Both the position numbers and the translations under genes were made by a program. From Nannocystis bainbridge (lineage in GTDB: Bacteria > Myxococcota_A > Polyangia > Nannocystales > Nannocystaceae): a stretch of 64,000 nucleotides of DNA. This document shows, in pieces, positions 46,057 through 54,751 of this stretch. The notes under the pieces are model-generated. The model was not told where the DNA came from, did not search any database, and was given only the letters and a program-made list of their open reading frames with translations. The DNA is taken from the NCBI RefSeq assembly GCF_028368995.1, contig NZ_JAQNDL010000005.1:72501-136500 (forward strand), in the 5' to 3' direction. Each line of letters starts with the position of its first letter. Positions within the stretch are counted from its first letter, which is position 1.

Positions 46057-47514
46057 ATGGATTACGCGCGAATTTCGACCTCTACACTCTCGGTCCTGGC
46101 GATCACGCTGCTCGCAGCCTCTACTGCCTGCGACGAGGGGCCCGGCGTCCGCTTGCGCGACCTCTCCGACCCTCTCGGCGACCCCCCGCTCGACGAGAGC
46201 CCCGGCGGCAGTTATTGCCGCGGCTGCGTCACCGACTTCCGCGTCCTGCCCGGCGAGACCGCGGGCACGTCTCACCTCGAGCTGTGCGTCGACCTCTCGG
46301 TCAAGCGCGTCGACTCGACCTCGACGCTGCCCGGCGCCGCCGCCAGCCCCGCGTGGTTCTCCGGCATCGCCTGGTCGCTGTGGAGCCGCGCCAACGACGT
46401 CCCCGTGTGCGAGGACTGCGAATTCACGGTGATCACATCGAAGCTCGAGCAGTTCGCCACCATCCGGATCTCCGACCTGCCCGCCGCGATCGCCGACGAC
46501 CTCGTGCGCATGGACATGGTGCTCGGCGCCGACCTCACCGCCTACCCGGCCAACCTGCGCGATTTCCCCAGCGTCGCCATCAGCCACCCCAGCGGCCCGT
46601 GGAGCTGCGGCAACTCCGAAGGCTCCGGCTGGCCCATCCCGCCCGATCCAGGCGGCTACGGCGACGACGACATCCTGCCGGACGACGAGATCGCGGCCGC
46701 CTCGGTCCACCTCACCTACGACTGGCCGCACGGCGGCGTGCGCTCGTGCAGCGGCGTGCTCGTGTCGCCGAGGCACGCGCTGACCGCCGCGCATTGCTTC
46801 CACCCGGACATCGCGCCCAAGCACGTGCGCGCCAGCATCGGCGTGCGTGACCCGGTGCTGCAGGCGATCGCGCCCGACCTCGAGGTCGCCGCGATCATCA
46901 CCCACCCGAGCTGGGACGGCGCCAAGCCGGCCCTCCGGTACGACCTCGCGCTCGTCGAACTCGCCCAGCCCGCGCTCGCCCAGCCCGCCCCGATCGCCGC
47001 GATCGATCCGCTGCTGGGCTGCGACGATTCGGCCGAGGTCTACGGCTTCGGCGTCGGCGCCGTCACGGCCGGTCAGTTCGACTGGGGCATCCTGCGCAAG
47101 GTCCGGCTCGACGCCCAGCCCGAGCTCTGCGTCGATCCCGGGGGCGAGCTGTGCGTCGACCCGCAGACGCTGCTCTCGTTCACCCCGCCTGACGGCCTCT
47201 CCGCCGCCGATCACGGCCTGTGCCACGGCGACAGCGGCGGCCCCGTCGTCGCCGCCTGCGGCGACCAGCGCTTCGTCGTCGGCGTCACCGCGGCGCGCGT
47301 GCTCGGCACCCCGGAGGGCCAGGACACCCCCGACGAGACCCCGCTCGAGCCGCTCGGGGCCGCCTTCGCGTTCACCAAGCACAACGTGTGCGGCCGCGAC
47401 GACGCCGTCGGCTTCGCCGCCACCCGCCTCGACAGCCCCGAGGTGCAGGCATGGCTGGGGAGCGTGATCGAGTGGCCGCACGGGATCGCGCTGCCGCCCC
47501 ACAACGAGAAGTGA
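46057..47514 (+). CDS. Trypsin-like serine protease (S1), lipoprotein
   Basis: 485 residues from ATG 46057; CAGGAG lies 7 bases upstream. Lipobox LLAASTAC near residue 23. An N-terminal domain of about 190 residues with paired Cys (CRGCVTDF, CEDCEF) of unknown family precedes an S1 domain: His in LTAAHCF near 245, Asp in YDLALVEL near 296, Ser in CHGDSGGPVV near 392. It should act outside the cell. It follows the CHAT gene by 130 bases on the same strand, so the two proteases may belong to one locus. A hairpin-like GTGA...GTCAC lies in the gap. Confidence 0.9.
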   Translation: MDYARISTSTLSVLAITLLAASTACDEGPGVRLRDLSDPLGDPPLDESPGGSYCRGCVTDFRVLPGETAGTSHLELCVDLSVKRVDSTSTLPGAAASPAWFSGIAWSLWSRANDVPVCEDCEFTVITSKLEQFATIRISDLPAAIADDLVRMDMVLGADLTAYPANLRDFPSVAISHPSGPWSCGNSEGSGWPIPPDPGGYGDDDILPDDEIAAASVHLTYDWPHGGVRSCSGVLVSPRHALTAAHCFHPDIAPKHVRASIGVRDPVLQAIAPDLEVAAIITHPSWDGAKPALRYDLALVELAQPALAQPAPIAAIDPLLGCDDSAEVYGFGVGAVTAGQFDWGILRKVRLDAQPELCVDPGGELCVDPQTLLSFTPPDGLSAADHGLCHGDSGGPVVAACGDQRFVVGVTAARVLGTPEGQDTPDETPLEPLGAAFAFTKHNVCGRDDAVGFAATRLDSPEVQAWLGSVIEWPHGIALPPHNEK

Positions 47515-47618
47515 CGCGCGCGCGCGACGACCTCGCGCGCGCATCCGGCCGCCCGCGCGAGCGAGCGCGGATCCGCGTGCTCCGCCACAGATCGCGCGCG
47601 AACCCGAGACTGGCGCGC

Positions 47619-48635
47619 ATGCCCCTCGCGCTCCCGACCCCCCGCCACCTCCTTCCCCTGGCCGCGCTCGCGTCCGTGCTCGTCGCCTGCCCCAAGCCCG
47701 GCGATCCCGAGCAGGACGACGGCTCGGGCGCGCCTGACGACGGCACCACGGGCACCACGGCCCCCGGCGACAGCGCCGGCGTGGCCCCGACCACCAGCGC
47801 GGGGCCCGGCGACAGCGAGCCAACCAGCGCCGCCACGAGCGACAATTCCACCTCGGGACAGGAACCTTCGGACAGCACGACCGGGCCGCACGACAGCACC
47901 ACGGAGCCCGATCTCGGCGCCTGCCCCGACGATCCCGGGGGCGTCGAGGTCGCGCTCGTGCGGACCGAGCAGGGCCTCGTCACCGACCTCGGCGCGCGCG
48001 CTTGCGGCACCGCCGAGCCGTTCGCCGGCCTGCAGGTGATCGCCGCCGGCACCGATCACCTCGAGCTCTCGCGCTGCGCGGACGCGACCTGCGGCGCCTG
48101 CGATCCCGCTGACGTCCTCGCGCTCGCGCTCGCGCGGCCTGACGACGCCGTCGGCCTGCCCGCGCACCTGAGCGCGGGTGACTGCCTGCAGCTCGAAGTC
48201 GCCTGGACCCGCGCCGGCGCCGATCCGCTGCAGTGCGAGATCGGCGGCCTCGCCGTGCTCGGCCTCCGCCGCGGCCAGCCAGAACCTGTCCCGAAGTTCA
48301 TGTACCGCCACGCCGCCGCCGTCCCGCACGGCGACGACCTCGGCCCGTTCGGCCTCACCGCCGTCCCGCACGGCCCGGGCGCGATCGCCTGCGCGTGCGA
48401 CGGCGACTGCTGCGACGGGCCGCCCGGCGACCGCCGCCTCCGCTTCATCGCCGCCCTGTGGAACGCCGAGATCGAGAGCGGCCCGGTCGATCCCGGCGCC
48501 ACCATCCCGCTGTTCGCCTTCGGCACCCCCGAGGGCGACGACCTCTACGGCGACCTCTCCCTCGTCCGCGCCCGCGTCCCCAGCGACTGCGGCGCGGCCG
48601 GCTACGAGTGGCTGCTGAGCGTCGCCCCCGGTTGA
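47619..48635 (+). CDS. Lipoprotein with Thr/Ser/Gly-rich linker, unknown function
   Basis: 338 residues. Lipobox ASVLVACPK near residue 24; low-complexity linker to about 97 (GTTGTTAPGDSAG and similar); then a folded domain with Cys pairs (CADATCGACD, CACDGDCCDG) and beta-rich pattern. I do not recognise the domain. Two palindromic core pairs are in frame: 47859/47873 inside the linker (SGQEPSDS) and 48285/48299 (EPVPKFMYRH) in the folded part. Confidence 0.75.
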   Translation: MPLALPTPRHLLPLAALASVLVACPKPGDPEQDDGSGAPDDGTTGTTAPGDSAGVAPTTSAGPGDSEPTSAATSDNSTSGQEPSDSTTGPHDSTTEPDLGACPDDPGGVEVALVRTEQGLVTDLGARACGTAEPFAGLQVIAAGTDHLELSRCADATCGACDPADVLALALARPDDAVGLPAHLSAGDCLQLEVAWTRAGADPLQCEIGGLAVLGLRRGQPEPVPKFMYRHAAAVPHGDDLGPFGLTAVPHGPGAIACACDGDCCDGPPGDRRLRFIAALWNAEIESGPVDPGATIPLFAFGTPEGDDLYGDLSLVRARVPSDCGAAGYEWLLSVAPG

Positions 48636-48640
48636 GCCTG

Positions 48641-48656
48641 CGGGCCGCGCGGCCCG
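48641..48656. other. Perfect GC palindrome between genes
   Basis: CGGGCCGCGCGGCCCG, 16 bases, six after the lipoprotein stop and just before the -10 box of the next gene. It may act as a weak terminator hairpin; there is no T run. Confidence 0.35.
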
Positions 48657-48661
48657 GGTGG

Positions 48662-48667
48662 TAGCAT
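48662..48667 (+). promoter_or_regulatory. Putative -10 box (TAGCAT)
   Basis: TAGCAT is 9 bases before ATG 48677, with no Shine-Dalgarno, predicting a leaderless mRNA for the amidinotransferase-like gene. Confidence 0.45.
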
Positions 48668-48676
48668 CCGCGACCG

Positions 48677-49594
48677 ATGATCGTCACCAGCCCGGCGGAC
48701 TTTCTGGCCGCCCTCCCCGAGCAGATCGAGGCCCGCGGCGCGTGGGGCAAGCCGACCATGTCGGCCGCGCTCGTCGTCAGCCCGATCGGCTTCCGGATCA
48801 GCCCCGAGCCGACCGACAACGCCTACATGCAGTCGGGCGAGATCGACCCGGAACGCGCGTTCGCCCAGCACCACGGCCTCGTCCGGGCCCTCGGCGCCTG
48901 CGGCCTCCCGGTCCTCGTCGTCCCCGGCCGCGACGGCCTCGACGACGCGGTGTTCCCCAACAACGCCTTCGCCACCATCCCCGACCGCCTGATCGTCGGC
49001 TCGATGCGTCACCCCGTCCGCCGCGCCGAGGCCGCCCGCGACGACGTGCGCGACCTCTTCACCTGGACTTTCGGACATGCCCTCACGGACCTGTCCCAGA
49101 AGCCAGGCGTGTCCGAGCTGACCGGCCCGCTGGTGATCGACCGCCGCCGCGGCATCGGCCTGTGCGGCCTCAGCCAGCGCGCCGACGAGCTCGGGTGCGC
49201 CGCCATGCACGCCGCCTTCGGCCTGCGCCTGACGTTCCGCTTCGCCCTCCAGCCGGACGAGTACCACACCAACGTCGTGCTCGCGGTGCTGGCCGGGCGG
49301 GCCTGCGTGGTCCACCCGGGCTCGTTCGCCGACCCCGAGGTCCCGGCCGCGATCGCGCGCGCCTACGAAGGCCGCACGCTCGAGCTCGACGACGCGGAGA
49401 AGCAGGCGTTCGCCGCCAACTGCATCGCCGTCGGCGAGCGCGACCTGCTGCTCAGCGCCACCGCCCACCGCGCGCTCCGCCCGGCCTCGCGCGCCGCGCT
49501 CGAGGGCTGGGATTTCCGCCTGCACCCGGTCGAGGTCGACGAGTTCGAAAAAGCCGGCGGCAGCCTGCGCTGCATGATCGCCGAGATCTTCTAA
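48677..49594 (+). CDS. Amidinotransferase-fold hydrolase (CtlX/dimethylargininase-like)
   Basis: 305 residues, cytoplasmic. The guanidino-group-modifying fold is indicated by VSPIGFRISPEPTDNAYM, DAVFPNNAFATIPDRLIV, the His in DEYHTNVVLAVL and the nucleophile Cys in GGSLRCMIAEIF at the C-terminus. It fits the CtlX group proposed to hydrolyse citrulline or related ureido/guanidino compounds. Four palindromic cores (49062, 49076, 49090, 49104) lie in frame and encode FTWTFGHALTDLSQKPG, the longest in-gene run in the window; it falls in a surface-loop position between a conserved helix and LTGPLVIDR. Confidence 0.87.
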   Translation: MIVTSPADFLAALPEQIEARGAWGKPTMSAALVVSPIGFRISPEPTDNAYMQSGEIDPERAFAQHHGLVRALGACGLPVLVVPGRDGLDDAVFPNNAFATIPDRLIVGSMRHPVRRAEAARDDVRDLFTWTFGHALTDLSQKPGVSELTGPLVIDRRRGIGLCGLSQRADELGCAAMHAAFGLRLTFRFALQPDEYHTNVVLAVLAGRACVVHPGSFADPEVPAAIARAYEGRTLELDDAEKQAFAANCIAVGERDLLLSATAHRALRPASRAALEGWDFRLHPVEVDEFEKAGGSLRCMIAEIF

Positions 49595-49610
49595 AAAGCG
49601 GGCGGCCCCG

Positions 49611-49775
49611 AGACCTGTCTTTCGGGACATCCATCATCCCGCCTGGTCCGCGGGACCGTCGGGTTTCTCGACCTGCCTCTCGGGACATGCCGACCGCCCT
49701 CCGTGACATGACTCTCGGGACAGGCGACAGCCTCGACATCTTCGCCCCTCCGCGACCTGCACTTTCAGACATGTG
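49611..49775. repeat. Dense palindromic repeats between two same-strand genes
   Basis: Centres at 49614, 49628, 49642 and 49656 (14-base steps), then pairs 49672/49686, 49707/49721 and 49756/49770, with a weak one at 49737. Phase is kept inside runs but broken between them, as if several elements landed side by side. The rest of 49595-49896 shows only the -10 box at 49882. Confidence 0.82.
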
Positions 49776-49881
49776 ACGTCGGCGCACGCCGACCGGGCCC
49801 TGCCGGCGACATCGGTGAGCGCCGGTCCGCAGCCGCGAGCCTCGCGCGAGCGCGCCCGGCCATGCGCCCGCGGGCCGCTGC

Positions 49882-49887
49882 TAGACT
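49882..49887 (+). promoter_or_regulatory. Putative -10 box (TAGACT) for the esterase gene
   Basis: TAGACT is 9 bases before ATG 49897. The same hexamer occurs upstream of the Ser/Thr kinase at 24352-24357. Confidence 0.5.
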
Positions 49888-49896
49888 CGCCGCGCC

Positions 49897-51156
49897 ATGC
49901 GGACGCTCTCGATCTCCTTGCTGCTGCTGCTGCCCCTCGCCTGCACCGGCGGCGACCCCGGCGACACCGACGCCTCGTCGACCACCACCACGACGGCCAC
50001 GTCCACCGCTGCGACCGAGACCTCGGACCCGACCAGCACCACGAGCACCACCGGCACCTCGGCGGAAGTCACCGACACCGACGCCCCCACGACCGCGGAG
50101 CTCACGACCTCCACCAGCACCACCGGCCCCGTCGAGCCGACCGGCACCACCGGCACGAGCGACGACAACACCACCGGCGAGCCCGTGGAGCCGCCCGCGA
50201 TCCATTACGTCGGCCGCCACGACGCCAGCGATCCCGCCGCCATTCGCATGGGTTGGTCCGGCGCCGGCGCCGTGGTCCGCTTCGAAGGCACCGACCTCCA
50301 CGTGAACCTCGACGACAACGGGCGGTGGTTCACCGTCGTCGTCGACGGCGAGGTCCAGCCGCCCCTGGCCACCCAGCCCGGCGCGAACACCTACCCGCTC
50401 GTCACCGGCCTCACGCCCGGCGAGCACACCGTCGAGCTCTACCGCCGCACCGAGGGCTCGTTCGGAGTCACAAAGCTGCTCGGCTTCGACATCACCGGCG
50501 AGCTGCTCGCCCCGCCGCCGGTGACGCGGCGGATCCAGGTCATCGGCGACTCGATCTCCTGCGGCTACGGCAACGAAGGCGTGTCTCCGTGCAACTTCAG
50601 CGCCGAGACCGAGAATCACTACCTCACCTACGGCGCGATCGCGGCCCGGGCCGTCGGCGCCGAGCTCCACACCATCGCCTGGTCGGGCAAGGGCATGGTC
50701 AACAACTACGGCGACGACGTGTTCGAGCCGATGCCGCAGATCTACGACCGCACGGTCGCCGGCGACAAGGACACGCTGTGGGATCACGCGCAGTGGCAGC
50801 CCGACGTCGTCGTCATCAACCTCGGCACCAACGACTTCAGCACCGACAAGGACCCGGCAGAGAACGTGTTCGTGCCCGCCTACGTCGCCTTCTTGACCCA
50901 CCTGCGCGAGGTCTACCCCGACGCCTTCATCCTCCCGGTCGCCCCGCTGCTGTGGGGCAACGAGGCGACCATGGTCGCCGGCTACTTGCAGAGCGTCGTC
51001 GACCAGCGCCACCAGGCGGGCGACCTGGATGTCGCCTTCGTCGACATCAACGCCATGGCGATCGGCATCGGCTGCGACGGTCACCCGAGCGTCGCCACCC
51101 ACGCGGCCATGGGTCAGAAGCTGGCCGACGCGCTCGGCGAGCAGCTCGGCTGGTGA
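49897..51156 (+). CDS. SGNH-hydrolase lipoprotein (CE2-like carbohydrate esterase)
   Basis: 419 residues. Lipobox LLPLACTG near residue 16; Thr/Ser/Asp linker to about 100. A beta-sandwich module (about 105-205; IHYVGRHDASDP, FEGTDLHVNLDDNGRW) precedes the SGNH domain: nucleophile Ser in IGDSISCGYGN, NLGTNDFSTD, and Asp/His in CDGHPSVATH. This two-domain order is that of family CE2 acetyl-esterases, which remove acetyl groups from polysaccharides outside the cell. The gene converges tightly (17 bases) on nadA; this is the only convergent junction without the palindromic repeat. Confidence 0.9.
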   Translation: MRTLSISLLLLLPLACTGGDPGDTDASSTTTTTATSTAATETSDPTSTTSTTGTSAEVTDTDAPTTAELTTSTSTTGPVEPTGTTGTSDDNTTGEPVEPPAIHYVGRHDASDPAAIRMGWSGAGAVVRFEGTDLHVNLDDNGRWFTVVVDGEVQPPLATQPGANTYPLVTGLTPGEHTVELYRRTEGSFGVTKLLGFDITGELLAPPPVTRRIQVIGDSISCGYGNEGVSPCNFSAETENHYLTYGAIAARAVGAELHTIAWSGKGMVNNYGDDVFEPMPQIYDRTVAGDKDTLWDHAQWQPDVVVINLGTNDFSTDKDPAENVFVPAYVAFLTHLREVYPDAFILPVAPLLWGNEATMVAGYLQSVVDQRHQAGDLDVAFVDINAMAIGIGCDGHPSVATHAAMGQKLADALGEQLGW

Positions 51157-51172
51157 ACCGCCCGGCGGCCCG

Positions 51173-52618
51173 CTACGACGCCACCGAAAGGCTGCGCCCG
51201 CGGATGTCCTCGACCAGCGCCCCCGGCAATTGCTTCGTGCGCGAGAACTCGCGCATGTGGCGGATCGGCAGCTCGCCGAGCGACGCGATCGTCTGCTCGC
51301 CGATCTTCTCGACGTACTTGCGCGGGGCGAACGCGATCAGTTCGTCGCCGCCCGCGGGCGTCTGCGCCAGCACCTCGAGCAGCGCGTCGAGCGAGTTCAT
51401 CTTCATGAACGGGCAGGTCGCGCAGCCGCCCGCGGTCGAGCAGCCCTCGCCGCCGGCCACGCCCGGCACCAGCGGCAGGTGCACGTCGCCGGTCGCCACC
51501 ACCGCGGCGTCGGCCACCGGGAACACGATCTCGACCTCGACCGGGCGCGGCAGCGTCTGCAGCAGCGCTCGCACCTGGTGGACGATCGCCGTCACCATGC
51601 CCGCCTCGGTCCCGAGCACGAACTGCAGGCGCACCGGTGACCTGTCCCCGGGGACAGCCCCGACCCGCTTCACCTCGGCGGCGATGTAGTCGAGGATGTT
51701 CGAAGTCGACCCGACCACCCCGCGACCGTGACGCTGGGCCTCCAGCGCCAGCGCGAACATCTCGCCCGGCACCTCGAGGTGGGCCGTGACGTGGGCGTCC
51801 GCGTAGTCGTCCTGGACCCGCCGCACCACCTCGCCGCCGAACATGTGGTGGACGATGCACGAGCCCTGCTCGAAGTGATGGAACCGGGGCAGCAGCGCCC
51901 GCACGCTGGCGGCGTCGTGGCCCGGGTGGAGCGCGCGCACGGCCGCGTCGTCCATGCCCGCCAGGCTCGACAGCAGCGCCCGCAGGTTCTCGCCCATGTA
52001 CGTGTCGGGCCCGAACCACACGTGGCCCTCGGGCACCTGCGCGAACGCCTGCAGCACCGTCTGGATCACGTTCGACGAGGTGCAGGTGATCGTCGGCACC
52101 AGCGATTGCGCGTACGCCTTGGTCCGCAGGCTGGTGTTGATATAGACGACGTGCAGCGAGTCGGGCGTCTGCGACGCGCGTCGCAGGTAGGCCGCGTAGG
52201 CCGGCGCCTCGGCGGCCGCCGCCAGCGAGCAGCCGATCGGCTCTTGCGACACGCGGTAGACCGGCACGTGCTCGAACCCCGCGGCGTCCATCACCGCGCG
52301 CACGTTCTCGGACATGAAGTCGACCCCGAGCACGATGATCGCCCGCGCACCCTCGCGGGCCATCTGCAGCGCCCGGTCGGCCATCACCAGCGAGTCCGAG
52401 ATGTGGATGTGCGGCCAATCGCAGGCGAACAGCACGCCCTGCAATTCGGCGTCCATGTAGAAGTGGGCCACGATCCCCGCGCCGCTGGCCTCGAGCAGCT
52501 CGCGCAGCCGCCGCACGGTGGCCGGATCGGGGTCGAGGAACGCCGCCTGGGCCTCCGCAAAGGCCCCCTGGGCGGTCGCGCCGCCGGCGCTGAGCACGAG
52601 CGAAGGGAACGGCTGCAT
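51173..52618 (-). CDS. nadA: Quinolinate synthase
   Basis: 481 residues, longer than the roughly 350 of E. coli NadA. The enzyme condenses iminoaspartate with dihydroxyacetone phosphate to quinolinate in NAD biosynthesis and carries a [4Fe-4S] cluster. Conserved segments: VAHFYMDAELQGVL, ISDSLVMADRALQMA, VLGVDFMSENVRAVMDAAG, YINTSLRTKAYA, PTITCTSSNVIQTV and the cluster Cys in that last segment, in GSCIVHHM and in GCATCPFMKMNSLDAL. Plant and some bacterial NadA are of this long type. A palindromic core pair (51641/51655) encodes VPGDRSPV in a variable region between conserved blocks. No nadB or nadC adjoins it. Confidence 0.92.
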   Translation of the reverse strand: MQPFPSLVLSAGGATAQGAFAEAQAAFLDPDPATVRRLRELLEASGAGIVAHFYMDAELQGVLFACDWPHIHISDSLVMADRALQMAREGARAIIVLGVDFMSENVRAVMDAAGFEHVPVYRVSQEPIGCSLAAAAEAPAYAAYLRRASQTPDSLHVVYINTSLRTKAYAQSLVPTITCTSSNVIQTVLQAFAQVPEGHVWFGPDTYMGENLRALLSSLAGMDDAAVRALHPGHDAASVRALLPRFHHFEQGSCIVHHMFGGEVVRRVQDDYADAHVTAHLEVPGEMFALALEAQRHGRGVVGSTSNILDYIAAEVKRVGAVPGDRSPVRLQFVLGTEAGMVTAIVHQVRALLQTLPRPVEVEIVFPVADAAVVATGDVHLPLVPGVAGGEGCSTAGGCATCPFMKMNSLDALLEVLAQTPAGGDELIAFAPRKYVEKIGEQTIASLGELPIRHMREFSRTKQLPGALVEDIRGRSLSVAS

Positions 52619-52745
52619 CGCCGCAAAGCCTAGTGCCCGGGCCCCCCTGTTTCAACCGCCGCACGCACGATTCGGCCACCACCTGCACCGCGAGAATTCA
52701 CGCCACCTCACGCGCATCGGCCCTCGCCCGCACGCCGGGCTCGGC

Positions 52746-52751
52746 TAGCGT
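52746..52751 (+). promoter_or_regulatory. Putative -10 box (TAGCGT)
   Basis: TAGCGT is 6 bases before ATG 52758, predicting transcription start at the start codon. Confidence 0.45.
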
Positions 52752-52757
52752 CCGGCC

Positions 52758-54680
52758 ATGGAACGCCTCCGCGCCCCCGAGCTGGAACCCGCCCGTGCCT
52801 GGCTCGGCACCACCCGCCCGCTGCGGCTCCGCGAGCTCCGCGGCCACGTCGTCGTGCTCGATTTCTGGACGTCGTGCTGCGTGAACTGCATGCACGTGCT
52901 GCCGATCTTGCGGGACCTCGAGCGCCGCCACGCGGGCCGGCCGGTCGTCGTGATCGGCGTGCACTCGGCCAAGTTCCCCGGCGAGGCCGCGCCCGAGCGG
53001 GTCGCCGACGCGATCGCGCGCCACGACGTGCACCACCCGGTGGTCGTCGACGACGGCCTGGCGATCTGGGAGCGCTACGCGATCCGCTCGTGGCCGACCC
53101 TCGTGGTCATCCGGCCCGACGGCACCATCGCCGCGGTCGCGCCCGGCGAGCCCGATCCCGCCGCCCTCGACACCCTCGTGCGCGGGCTCCTGGCCGAGGC
53201 CGAGGCCCACGGCACCCTCGCCGCCGCGCCGCTGACGATCCCGCGCGGCGACCCGCCACCTCCGCGTCCGCTGGCCTTCCCGGGCAAGCTCGCGGTCGCC
53301 GACGACGGCCGGATCGCCGTCGCCGACTCCGGGCATCACCGCGTCCTCGTGCTCGCGCCCGACGGCGAGGTCCTCGTCACCATCGGCTCCGGCCGTCGCG
53401 GCCAGCAGGACGGCCCGTTCGCCGAAGTCCGCCTCGACGACCCGCAGGGCCTCGCCTGGGCCGAAGACGGCGCGCTGTGGATCTGCGACGCCCGGGCCCA
53501 CACCGTCGCCCGCGCCGATCTCTCGGCTGGCCGTTTGCACACGGTCGCCGGGACAGGTTCCATGGGACATGTCCCGATCGCCAGCCCCGCGCCGGCCCGC
53601 GCCACCGCCCTGCGCTCGCCGTGGGACGTCGCGCTCGTCGGCGAGCGGGCGCTCGTGTGCCTGGCCGGCTCGCACCAGCTCGCCGCGCTCACCCCGTCCG
53701 CCGATGGCGGCTGGACCGTCGCCATGCTGGCCGGCGACGGCCGCGAGGCCCTTGTCGACGGGGCGCCGCGCGAGGCCTGCTTCGCCCAGCCGTCCGGCTT
53801 CGCCCGCGCCGGCGACCGGCTGTGGATCGCCGACAGCGAGACCTCGGCGATCCGCGAGCTCGACCTGTCGACCGGCGACACGCGCACCCTCGTCGGCCAG
53901 GGCCTGTTCGACTGGGGCGCCGAGGACGGCCCGTTCGCCGCCGCCAGCCTGCAGCACCCGCTCGCCGTCGCCGTCACCACGAACGGCGACCTCGTGGTGG
54001 CCGACACCTTCAACGATCGCCTGCGCCGGCTCGACCGCCGCGCCGGCCAGGTCACGACCCTGTCTCTCGGGACAGGTGATGAGTCCCTGCGCGAACCCGG
54101 CGGCCTCGCCGTGCTGGCCGACGGCGACCTGCTCGTCGCCGACACCGGCCACCACCGCCTGGTCCGCCTCGCCAGCGACGGCCGCTTCAAGGCCGAGCTC
54201 GCGGTCCGCGGCGCCCCGCCGATGCCGACCCCCGCCGACGAGCCGCCCCCCTCGCTCGCCGCCGCCCCGGCCTCGCGGTGGTTCGACCTCGTGCTCGCCC
54301 AGGCGCCGAACCTGGCCCCCGGGCGCGCGCGCGGCCAGCTGCGCCTGCTCGCCCCGGAGGGCTGGAAGTTCAACGACGGCGCCCCGCAGCGGCTCGCGCT
54401 CGAGGTCTCGCGCCGCTCCGATCTGGTGACAACCACCGACCGCATCTCGCTTCCGGGACAGGGCCGATCCGACATGTCCTTCGAGATCGACCTCGAGGTC
54501 GCCGAACTCCCGACATCGGAGGTCCGCAGCGAGCTCCTCGTGCGCGTCGACGCCGTGCTGTGCGGCGGCGACCCGGAGGTGTGCGCGCCCTCGCAGGCGT
54601 GGCTGCGGATCCCGCTGCTGCTCACGCAGGCCGGCGATTCGGCGTTCACCGTCGATCTGACCCTGGCGACGCCCGTCTGA
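52758..54680 (+). CDS. NHLRC2-like thioredoxin-NHL repeat protein
   Basis: 640 residues, no signal peptide. Thioredoxin-like domain (1-155) with the redox motif WTSCCVNCMHV near residue 40; six or so NHL propeller blades (about 170-490; KLAVADDGRIAVADSGHHRV, GLAWAEDGALWICDARAH, FARAGDRLWIADSETS, GDLVVADTFNDRLRRLD and GDLLVADTGHHRLVRLA); and a C-terminal beta domain. This three-part order equals that of animal NHLRC2. Probably a redox-linked binding scaffold. Three palindromic core pairs sit in loops between blades (53554, 54059, 54459), encoding AGTGSMGHVP, TLSLGTGDES and PGQGRSDMSF. Confidence 0.87.
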   Translation: MERLRAPELEPARAWLGTTRPLRLRELRGHVVVLDFWTSCCVNCMHVLPILRDLERRHAGRPVVVIGVHSAKFPGEAAPERVADAIARHDVHHPVVVDDGLAIWERYAIRSWPTLVVIRPDGTIAAVAPGEPDPAALDTLVRGLLAEAEAHGTLAAAPLTIPRGDPPPPRPLAFPGKLAVADDGRIAVADSGHHRVLVLAPDGEVLVTIGSGRRGQQDGPFAEVRLDDPQGLAWAEDGALWICDARAHTVARADLSAGRLHTVAGTGSMGHVPIASPAPARATALRSPWDVALVGERALVCLAGSHQLAALTPSADGGWTVAMLAGDGREALVDGAPREACFAQPSGFARAGDRLWIADSETSAIRELDLSTGDTRTLVGQGLFDWGAEDGPFAAASLQHPLAVAVTTNGDLVVADTFNDRLRRLDRRAGQVTTLSLGTGDESLREPGGLAVLADGDLLVADTGHHRLVRLASDGRFKAELAVRGAPPMPTPADEPPPSLAAAPASRWFDLVLAQAPNLAPGRARGQLRLLAPEGWKFNDGAPQRLALEVSRRSDLVTTTDRISLPGQGRSDMSFEIDLEVAELPTSEVRSELLVRVDAVLCGGDPEVCAPSQAWLRIPLLLTQAGDSAFTVDLTLATPV

Positions 54681-54751
54681 GCGATCTCGCATCCCCCGCA
54701 CGGCGCGTCGCCCGGTGCGCCGGCCGGATCGCGGTGCTATGGCTTTGCGGG

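Noticed and set aside
42895..47823. Very long minus-strand open frame opposite the sigma/CHAT/trypsin locus
   Set aside because: The opposite strand encodes proteins with intact catalytic motifs; the minus frame is low-complexity and unrecognisable.
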